Assembly (NCBI GenBank): GCA_024681495.1
Contig: JAILAS010000145.1
Span: forward strand, 1-5,611
DNA: 5,611 nucleotides
Source: Eubacterium sp.
GTDB lineage: Bacteria > Bacillota > Clostridia > Lachnospirales > Lachnospiraceae
Direction of reading: 5' to 3'
Numbering within the stretch: position 1 is the first letter of the stretch; each line of letters starts with the position of its first letter. Below the pieces are notes generated by a model. The model did no database searches, had not been told where the DNA came from, and saw only the letters and a program-made list of their open reading frames with translations. Below, piece by piece: positions 1 to 4,870 of the stretch. Both the position numbers and the translations under genes were made by a program.

Positions 1-55
1 CATTGAACGAGTAAGTAAAAAGTGCCGGGTAGTAATATTGATTCATCTGTGCCAT
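1..55 (-). CDS. Probable HicB-like protein, N-terminal fragment (cut by left edge)
   Basis: Only the first 18 codons are in the window, reading MAQMNQYYYPALFTYSFN. The YYYPALF-type opening, a short beta strand rich in Tyr followed by Pro-Ala-hydrophobic-Phe, is typical of the start of HicB-family antitoxin/HicB-like domains, where a 'FPDLPGC'-like segment would be expected soon after; that part is outside the window. The start at 55 is chosen because a perfect AGGAGG (66-71) lies 10 nt upstream. An in-frame ATG ten codons earlier (85) has its own GGAGG (94-98), so a longer form opening MVVVLGGKRDMAQ is possible. No hicA-like ORF is seen between this gene and the one upstream, so it may be an orphan HicB-type protein, or hicA may lie downstream outside the window. 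HicB proteins of the antitoxin class bind a HicA mRNA interferase and DNA. The identification rests on few residues. Confidence 0.55.
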   Translation of the reverse strand, partial: MAQMNQYYYPALFTYSFN

Positions 56-65
56 ATCACGTTTT

Positions 66-71
66 CCTCCT
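66..71 (-). promoter_or_regulatory. Shine-Dalgarno for the HicB-like gene (proximal start)
   Basis: Minus-strand AGGAGG, 10 nt upstream of the ATG at 55. It lies inside the reading frame opened by the alternative ATG at 85, where it would encode part of the Leu-Gly-Gly residues. Confidence 0.7.
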
Positions 72-93
72 AGTACCACTACCATATTTATCT

Positions 94-98
94 CCTCC
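94..98 (-). promoter_or_regulatory. Second Shine-Dalgarno, for an upstream in-frame start
   Basis: Minus-strand GGAGG, 8 nt upstream of an ATG at 83-85 that is in frame with the HicB-like start at 55. Both sites look functional by sequence, so the N-terminus cannot be settled here. Confidence 0.5.
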
Positions 99-137
99 GT
101 TAATCACGTACACGGTCGGGTTTCTCTTTATGGTATT

Positions 138-166
138 AGTATAGGCTATGGCACTTTTAGGGTAAA
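138..166 (-). promoter_or_regulatory. Sigma-A-type promoter for the HicB-like gene
   Basis: On the minus strand a -35 box TTTACC (161-166) is separated by exactly 17 nt from a -10 box TATACT (138-143, five of six matches to consensus). The predicted start would lie about 40-45 nt upstream of the ATG at 85, giving a short leader holding both Shine-Dalgarno sites. The promoter lies downstream of the pseudokinase stop at 218, so the HicB-like gene is probably its own transcription unit. The -35 box is one arm of an imperfect inverted repeat (161-168 with 182-191). Confidence 0.65.
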
Positions 167-217
167 TCACAGTTCATCCCAGATTTTTACCTTTGAGCAC
201 ACTTCGTTAATTTTATG

Positions 218-1036
218 TCAAACATCAAGGAAAGTGCTGTGCACCCTGGCGCAGCTCTGAGGCAGAATCAGCTCAAAATACCCCGCCCCGTCCTTGGTGT
301 AAACGCTCGAGTAGCCGTTCCTCCTGCGCACGGAATCGAGGAAAATCATGGCGTTATAGCGCTTCTCGAACGAATAACTCTCGGGTATATCATCATCCGA
401 TCCGGGATACCACTCAGGCATGACAAACCTCTCCGGATGAATGATTCTAAAGTACATCGTAGTGCCCGAGAATCTGACCTGCGCCATAATCTTGCGGCAC
501 CCGAGCTCATTGGAATAGTCCAGGGCTATGCATATTACCTTGTTAAAGAAGGTGTCTATCTCTGTAGACGACAGCGTAAGGTCTCCCGGAAGATGTCCCT
601 TCCACATGAGGGAAACGGTCGGGTTCTTCTTAACAGCCTCGGTAAGGGCGGCATCCACCAGCGGATTCCTGGTGAACTGAACGACCTCTGCCCCCTCGGC
701 CACGGCCCTGGCGGCAATTTCATGAAGGGACTGCTCGTTCTCTTTACTCAGGATGTCCTTGATTTTATAGTCCCTTACGGCGTTTTCCACCCGCCTGTTA
801 TACGCAAGCCTGAGCACGCAGACCAGGCACAGCACGGCCATAATCAGGTTAGCCCACCCCATGACCTTAAATGGAATGGCCTGACTGGCCATACCGAGCA
901 CGTTTATTATAACCATGGCAAACACCAGGCACGACACAAAGACGTACAGTACCATGTTGTGGGACTTGCTCTCCTCCACATATTGAGAGTTGGAAAGCTC
1001 CTCTAAATATTCGTCACGTTCTTCAATCTTTGTCAT
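218..1036 (-). CDS. Two-TM membrane protein with degenerate GHKL (AgrC-type) ATPase domain; likely pseudo-histidine kinase
   Basis: The 272-residue protein has a charged cytoplasmic N-terminus (1-27), two membrane helices (about 28-48 and 57-76), a helix with KENEQSLHEI (98-107), then a region collinear with GHKL kinases of the AgrC type. NP-V-DAAL at 124-131 matches the usual 'NP-LD-LL' entry. LPGDLTLSSTEID (149-161) matches 'LP..L.I...DL', YFRIIHPE (195-202) matches the strand before 'NP', and GYFELILP (252-259) matches the closing strand. The catalytic features are missing. The N-box 'NLLDNAIEA' reads N165-KVICIALD with Ile/Cys at the DN positions and Leu at the Glu position. The G-box 'HGIGL' reads YNAMIF (227-232), and there is no DHp helix carrying the phosphoacceptor His (H105 sits too close to NP124). 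AgrC-type sensors usually have about six TM helices and over 400 residues. The start overlaps the regulator's stop by 4 bp (ATGA), with AAAGGG 10 nt upstream. I infer a non-catalytic partner of the neighbouring regulator. Confidence 0.75.
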   Translation of the reverse strand: MTKIEERDEYLEELSNSQYVEESKSHNMVLYVFVSCLVFAMVIINVLGMASQAIPFKVMGWANLIMAVLCLVCVLRLAYNRRVENAVRDYKIKDILSKENEQSLHEIAARAVAEGAEVVQFTRNPLVDAALTEAVKKNPTVSLMWKGHLPGDLTLSSTEIDTFFNKVICIALDYSNELGCRKIMAQVRFSGTTMYFRIIHPERFVMPEWYPGSDDDIPESYSFEKRYNAMIFLDSVRRRNGYSSVYTKDGAGYFELILPQSCARVHSTFLDV

Positions 1037-1740
1037 AAGAGAATAGCCCTTTCCTTAACTTCATCAACAAACTTGTTGTCCACTTCCTTCTTCTTGGTCC
1101 TGCTAAGCGGGATGAGGTCATCCGAGCCGGAAACCCTGACGAAGTCCTGCGACACCTCCACTATCTTAGCGACCGGAACTGCATAGGAACGATGCGTCTT
1201 TACGTAATCCTCGTATCCCAGCCTGTAGAGCATGTCGTTCAGAGTGCTTCTGACATCGACCGTGCTGCAGTCGGAAAGGTGGATCACTACGTCGTTTCGC
1301 TGCGATTCCAGATATAGAATCTCGACCGACTTTACCAGCCTCTTTCCGGTATGGGTAGAGAATACGAACTGCTTCTGTCCTATGGCGACTCCCTCGATCT
1401 GGCGCAGGCCGTCGAGTATGTCGTCCTTGTCCAGAGGAACCGTGAGAAACTGCTTGGCGTATATCTTCCTCGCAGTATCCCTGGCGTCCTCGTACCGGGA
1501 ATATATAACCAGGCTGGTATCGGTCCGGTTAACCCTTAGGTAGACTGCCGCGTCCAATCCCCTGTGGGATTCCATATCCACGTTTAGATAGATAACGTCG
1601 TAATCGTCGGTACTCGCCTCCAGCTCGCTGCTGCTCGCAAACAGAGTGATCTTCGCATTCGGTCTGAACGACGTCAGTACGTTGGCCAGCGTGGTAAGAT
1701 TGTTCGGATTGTCGTCGCATAATGCGATTTTCATTTTCAT
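1033..1740 (-). CDS. LytTR-family response regulator with non-phosphorylatable receiver domain
   Basis: The 235-residue protein has the AgrA-type layout and length. A receiver domain (about 3-118) is followed by a LytTR DNA-binding domain (about 122-228) with the recognisable HRSYAVPV segment (183-190), EILYLES (140-146) and LIPLSRTKKKE (209-219). In the receiver, the acidic pair D9-D10, the Ser/Thr switch S81 and P102 are kept. The phosphoacceptor position in YLNVDM is Asn (N53, codon AAC at 1582-1584) where the family has Asp in 'LDIEMP'. The Pro after it is Glu57, and the invariant Lys before P102 is Val101. Known family chemistry needs Asp and Lys, so I infer phospho-independent action. 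The start at 1740 is chosen because AGGTG (1750-1754) lies 9 nt upstream; Met3 is a possible alternative. It is translationally coupled to the pseudokinase and probably regulates local or unlinked envelope genes; its targets are unknown. Confidence 0.9.
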   Translation of the reverse strand: MKMKIALCDDNPNNLTTLANVLTSFRPNAKITLFASSSELEASTDDYDVIYLNVDMESHRGLDAAVYLRVNRTDTSLVIYSRYEDARDTARKIYAKQFLTVPLDKDDILDGLRQIEGVAIGQKQFVFSTHTGKRLVKSVEILYLESQRNDVVIHLSDCSTVDVRSTLNDMLYRLGYEDYVKTHRSYAVPVAKIVEVSQDFVRVSGSDDLIPLSRTKKKEVDNKFVDEVKERAILL

Positions 1741-1746
1741 AAAGCA

Positions 1747-1816
1747 TTACACCTGAAGTAAAAATATTACGAGCCACTGCAGCGAGGACCCCCCCGGGAC
1801 CGGAGGTTACACCTGA
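1747..1816 (-). repeat. 10-bp direct repeat pair in the leader of the LytTR regulator
   Basis: The minus-strand decamer TCAGGTGTAA occurs at 1747-1756 and again at 1807-1816, exactly 60 bp apart, in the 87-bp gap between the TcaA-like gene and the regulator. The copy nearer the regulator contains its Shine-Dalgarno (AGGTG). Between the copies lies a run of seven G (1789-1795) in a GC-rich stretch, followed by AT-rich TAATATTTTT. Either a duplicated leader element or a protein-binding pair is possible; the second is a guess. Confidence 0.6.
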
Positions 1817-1827
1817 CTGCGATTTCC

Positions 1828-3291
1828 CTAGTAGTAGAGGGTCTGCGCGCCCAGCGAAGTCTGTAAAAACTCACCGTCGGAAAGCTCGAAGCTAAAGCTG
1901 CAGTCAGAGGTTCCCTCGTACGTGCGAACCTCATCCGTACTGTACCACCAGTAGCTGTACTCGTACTCAACGGTATAGCTTAGGGTGACGGTTATGGCTG
2001 CGCTCGACCCGTCCGACCGTGTATTGATCTTATCAATGGTAAAGCTCTTTATGGATTCATCCTCGAAAAAACTTACCAGATAGCCGTAGGACTCCTCGAT
2101 GGAGGAAAGGGTCTCCTCGTCCTCAGTGAAAAGGTCCTTTATCGTGGAGAAGGAGGCGCCTTTGGCCGCGGCCTGATATATCCGCTTGGCGTTCGCAGCC
2201 GCCAGGTCATTAAGACTCTCGAGGGTCTCCTGATTGTAACTGAGATCGGTGATATATGCGCCGTCGCCGTCGCTCGAGATGCTAACGGTCTGCGTGGACT
2301 CGGCGTACTCTCCGCTCTTAACGGTAATGGTGTGATCGCCTATCATGACCTTGGGCAACAGGTACACCTCGTAGCTGTCGGTCAAATCGCTGTTCATAAG
2401 ATCCGCGTAGTAAAGATCGTCCGTCGATGTGGTAATATACGCCGCGGAAACCTCGGCTCCGTCGAAGGTGACAGTGGCCCCCTTGGGAACGATTACGTGG
2501 TAATTCTCGACCAGTGCCGAAGAACTGTCCACGCTCCACTTGTCGAAGAAAAGGAGGTTCTTCCCCCCGGTGAGGTTCACGGTGACGTACATCGAGCTCA
2601 TAATCCCGTCCGAGGTGCTGTACGAAATCTGATAGATTCTGCTCTCACTTACGCTCTCGTCGGGCTCATCTTCGGTCTCGCCCTCGACGTACTCGTCGTA
2701 GTAATCGCCGAGGCCGAACTCGTCCATAAGATCGCCTATCCGATCGCTGTAGTCGCCTCCGGTATACTCGGTAACGGTGTAGTCGGTCACGTCGCCAAGC
2801 CCGAGCGTCTCGCAGTACGCACGGCAGGACTCCTCGTTGATGAACTCGTCAGAGGTGATTCCGAGCTCGCTGAACACGGTATCGTAGTTTCCGTTGACCA
2901 GATTGACGAAATAGCGGGCCGCCAGCTTCTCCGGGGAATACGCCGCCTTGCCGCTGTTAAAGAAGACGGCAATGAGCGCCACGAGGCAGCACGCCGCCGC
3001 CAGTACGCCCCAGAAGATCTTAGGGACGGCCGACAGCTTCTTTAGGAAATCACTCTCCGTCGCGGTCTGTTCCCTCTGCGAGGGAGGTACGTCCGCCTCG
3101 TCAAAATACCCGTGCTCGACGGGGTCGGCGCCCTGCGCGTAGCTTCCGTTCGCACCGTTGGACCCGGCAAAGGACTCATACGATGCGGCAGAACGGCCAA
3201 AGTCCTCGTCCACCGTCACCATGGGAGCGCCGCACCTGGCGCAAAACTTCGCTTCATCTATATTTTTAGTTCCACATTCCTGACAATACAT
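1828..3291 (-). CDS. Zinc-ribbon, single-TM TcaA/YvbJ-like envelope protein
   Basis: The 487-residue protein opens with a cytoplasmic zinc ribbon: C3-x2-C6 and C17-x2-C20, each in a CxxCG knuckle. A Gly/Ser/acidic linker (about 25-85) and one membrane helix (about 91-112, IFWGVLAAACCLVALIAVFF) follow, leaving a large extracellular part. After the helix, YSPEKLAARYFVNLVNGNYD (118-137) starts an NTF2-like segment. VIVPKGATVTFDGAEV (266-281) and LLPKVMIGDHTITVKSGEY (311-329) are the paired beta segments typical of the TcaA middle domains. A second NTF2-like region fills about 355-487. This order (ribbon, TM, NTF2-like, beta domains, NTF2-like) is that of TcaA/YvbJ relatives, which are linked to the cell wall and glycopeptide response. 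The exact ligand is unknown. The start at 3291 has AGGGGG (3299-3304) 7 nt upstream, which overlaps the stop of the YARHG gene, so the two are one operon. Residues 200-217 are strongly acidic. Confidence 0.85.
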   Translation of the reverse strand: MYCQECGTKNIDEAKFCARCGAPMVTVDEDFGRSAASYESFAGSNGANGSYAQGADPVEHGYFDEADVPPSQREQTATESDFLKKLSAVPKIFWGVLAAACCLVALIAVFFNSGKAAYSPEKLAARYFVNLVNGNYDTVFSELGITSDEFINEESCRAYCETLGLGDVTDYTVTEYTGGDYSDRIGDLMDEFGLGDYYDEYVEGETEDEPDESVSESRIYQISYSTSDGIMSSMYVTVNLTGGKNLLFFDKWSVDSSSALVENYHVIVPKGATVTFDGAEVSAAYITTSTDDLYYADLMNSDLTDSYEVYLLPKVMIGDHTITVKSGEYAESTQTVSISSDGDGAYITDLSYNQETLESLNDLAAANAKRIYQAAAKGASFSTIKDLFTEDEETLSSIEESYGYLVSFFEDESIKSFTIDKINTRSDGSSAAITVTLSYTVEYEYSYWWYSTDEVRTYEGTSDCSFSFELSDGEFLQTSLGAQTLYY

Positions 3292-3298
3292 CGCATTA

Positions 3299-3304
3299 CC
3301 CCCT
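3299..3304 (-). promoter_or_regulatory. Shine-Dalgarno of the TcaA-like gene, overlapping the upstream stop
   Basis: Minus-strand AGGGGG lies 7 nt from the ATG at 3291. Its first two bases are part of the TAG stop (3303-3305) of the YARHG gene, which argues for coupled translation of the two membrane proteins. Confidence 0.65.
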
Positions 3305-3890
3305 AGTCTTCGAGTCCCAATTCCTCGATCTGTTCGGTGAGGAATTCGATGTTCTTCTTCTCGATTTTGGACATCTTCTTATAGACCTTGTCCATGTTAT
3401 CCGTATACTTCTTAAGCCCGGAATACCAGGTCTTGCCGTTGAAATATTCCTGGATGGATTCGGTCTCGAACTTATATCCATAGCGGGCATACATCTCGTT
3501 TACGACCATGCGCAGTATGCTTTTACCTGCGGGAAGCCCCGTTACATCGAGCGCGAGGAGCTCTTCGATATCCGATTCGGTTAACTTACGGGAATTACTG
3601 GCGGAGCAAAGATAGTCATCGTCGCCTTCTGTGGACTCCGCATCCGCGGATGCCGAGGAACCGCTCCCCTCGACGAGGGTCACTCCGTCGTACTCTTTAT
3701 TGATTTCCTCTGCATCCGGTTCCGCATCCGTGTCGGACGAGTCGCCCGATGCGGCCGTCGCGGCCGAGGCCGGGTTCAATGCAGGTATCTCCTGGGAAAA
3801 ATTCACCACTACTGTAAGAGCCAAAACGGCTACCGCCGCCAATACGAGAACGGCGAACGCAACCCAAAGGCCTCCATGCTTTAACTTCAT
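3303..3890 (-). CDS. Membrane-anchored YARHG-domain protein
   Basis: From the ATG at 3890 the protein has 195 residues: a short basic start (MKLKHGG), one membrane helix (about 8-29), an Ala/Ser/Asp/Glu-rich disordered linker (about 32-95) and a C-terminal YARHG domain (about 96-185). The domain shows SRKLTESDIEEL (100-111), the name motif as YARYGYKF (134-141; His of YARHG replaced by Tyr), then IQEYF (146-150) and WYSG (155-158), followed by a Lys/Glu-rich helix to the end. YARHG domains are extracellular in Firmicutes and their molecular job is poorly known, often next to peptidoglycan-active modules, which fits the upstream amidase. The start at 3890 is preferred over an in-frame TTG at 3917 because AGGAGG (3900-3905) lies 9 nt upstream of the ATG and would be inside the longer frame. 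It forms an operon with the TcaA-like gene, whose ATG begins 11 nt after this stop. Confidence 0.85.
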   Translation of the reverse strand: MKLKHGGLWVAFAVLVLAAVAVLALTVVVNFSQEIPALNPASAATAASGDSSDTDAEPDAEEINKEYDGVTLVEGSGSSASADAESTEGDDDYLCSASNSRKLTESDIEELLALDVTGLPAGKSILRMVVNEMYARYGYKFETESIQEYFNGKTWYSGLKKYTDNMDKVYKKMSKIEKKNIEFLTEQIEELGLED

Positions 3891-3899
3891 ATTCCAATT

Positions 3900-3905
3900 C
3901 CTCCT
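3900..3905 (-). promoter_or_regulatory. Shine-Dalgarno fixing the YARHG-protein start
   Basis: Minus-strand AGGAGG, 9 nt from the ATG at 3890. It decides against the TTG start at 3917. Confidence 0.75.
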
Positions 3906-3922
3906 AAAAGCTTTCAAACTAT

Positions 3923-3952
3923 CTTATATAATAGCACAATTCCCCGCTACAA
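3923..3952 (-). promoter_or_regulatory. Possible promoter for the YARHG/TcaA-like operon
   Basis: In the 71-bp gap after the amidase stop, the minus strand has TATAAG (3923-3928) as a -10 candidate and TTGTAG (3947-3952) as a -35 candidate with 18 nt between them; an overlapping TATATA (3925-3930) gives 16 nt. The -35 match is weak (three of six). The local AT richness contrasts with the GC-rich coding flanks. Confidence 0.4.
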
Positions 3953-3961
3953 TCTCCGTTT

Positions 3962-4870
3962 TCACCGGGATATCCCAAGGAATTTATCGATGCCGTTGGC
4001 AATCCCCTTCGCGATCTTCTTCTGGTACTTGTCCGTGGCCATAAGCGAGTCCTCGTTGGCGTTGGTCATGTATCCCATTTCGATTATGGTGCAGGGAACC
4101 GTAGCCCAGTTAATGCCGCTCATAGTGTCCGTCTCCCAGACGTACTCCCTGTTGGCGCCCGTGGCCTCCACCATGCAGTCAAGCACGGCCTCGGACAGCG
4201 CGTAGCTCTCCTCGTAGAGGGATGCATTATAAGGATTCGACGACGTCTGGCAGATGGTCATCATCCCGCTCACCGACGAGTCCTCGGACCCGTTAGCATG
4301 GATCCTCACGAAAGCGTCCGCATCGTTCTCGTTAGCAATGGCGGCGCGCTCCGAGTTGGATATGTTAACGTCATTGGTAGTGCGCGTCATTATGACCTCG
4401 TAGCCGCGCTCCTCGAGTATATCGCGCAGCTTGAGCGAAACCTCCAGGTTAAGCTCGTACTCGGTAAGGCCGCTCACCACGCCGCTCGTCCCGCCCGTTA
4501 CCTTCGCCTTCGTCTCTGAGGCGCCCGGGCCTATCGGTTCCTGCGACGAATCGCCCTTCGACTGGTGGCCGGGATCGATAACGACCAGATATCCGTTCGA
4601 TTCTTCCTCTTCGGGCTCTTCGGACTCCTCCGAGTCAGCCGAATTGTCGGCCGCAAGGGCGACATCCGAAGACGCATCTCCCGTGGCATCGGCTGATTCC
4701 GCCGGCTGTACGGCGTCGGCGGTGGCATCGGCGGAATCTTCTTCGACCGTGGCAACGGTCTGCTTCTCCTCGAGGGCCTTTAGCTGCAGCGCCTCGTATG
4801 CGAGCACCGTCACACCCAGCGCGAGGGCCACGGCCAGAAATATTATCAATCCGATTCTACTTTTTCTCAT
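3962..4870 (-). CDS. Membrane-anchored N-acetylmuramoyl-L-alanine amidase (Amidase_3, zinc-dependent)
   Basis: The 302-residue protein cleaves the bond between N-acetylmuramic acid and L-alanine in peptidoglycan, by family. It has a signal-anchor helix (about 6-25), an acidic low-complexity linker (about 38-92, with a Glu-rich block at 81-90) and a full Amidase_3 domain (about 93-299). Expected metal and catalytic residues are all visible: H102 in IDPGH, E137 in GLTEYELNL, H191 in RIHANG and the catalytic E264 in IIEMGYMTN. The loop DSSQEPIGPGASETK (107-121) after the first His is a feature I associate with clostridial members. No SPOR, SH3 or other wall-binding repeat is seen, so wall contact would come through the anchor and linker. 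The ATG at 4870 lies within the end of the CLC gene (14-bp overlap), with AGGT just upstream, suggesting coupled translation. The enzyme looks intact and active. Confidence 0.93.
   Translation of the reverse strand: MRKSRIGLIIFLAVALALGVTVLAYEALQLKALEEKQTVATVEEDSADATADAVQPAESADATGDASSDVALAADNSADSEESEEPEEEESNGYLVVIDPGHQSKGDSSQEPIGPGASETKAKVTGGTSGVVSGLTEYELNLEVSLKLRDILEERGYEVIMTRTTNDVNISNSERAAIANENDADAFVRIHANGSEDSSVSGMMTICQTSSNPYNASLYEESYALSEAVLDCMVEATGANREYVWETDTMSGINWATVPCTIIEMGYMTNANEDSLMATDKYQKKIAKGIANGIDKFLGISR

Noticed and set aside
98..107. His105 of the pseudokinase (positions given as residues are in the 218-1036 gene; the locus is around 722-724) as a phosphoacceptor
   Set aside because: In AgrC-type kinases the His precedes the NP-LD segment by about 60-70 residues and is followed by a basic/acidic H-box pattern; here it is only 19 residues before N124-P125 and lacks that context.
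56..217. Search for a hicA toxin gene upstream of the HicB-like start
   Set aside because: No ORF of HicA size (about 60 codons with a Gly-x-His motif) fits in this gap on either strand; it holds only promoter and leader signals.
215..1006. Long plus-strand ORF of 263 codons opposite the pseudokinase gene
   Set aside because: It is antisense to a protein with clear membrane helices and GHKL-like strands, its product is His/Gly/Pro-rich with no recognisable domain, and it has no good ribosome binding site. It is a shadow of the minus-strand gene.
1760..1827. Possible intrinsic terminator after the TcaA-like gene (GC-rich stretch followed by TAATATTTTT)
   Set aside because: The pairing ACCTCC with GGGGGT leaves the hairpin about 25 nt away from the T-run, and the second possible stem around CTGCAG has mismatches and no loop. 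I cannot support a terminator.
2332..3045. Plus-strand ORF of 237 codons opposite the TcaA-like gene
   Set aside because: It lies fully inside a well-supported gene on the other strand; its Val/Arg/Ala-rich product is what the reverse complement of this coding sequence would give.
3891..3917. TTG at 3917 as start of the YARHG gene (204 residues)
   Set aside because: The AGGAGG at 3900-3905 would fall inside that frame, and the ATG at 3890 has ideal spacing and is followed directly by a normal anchor helix.
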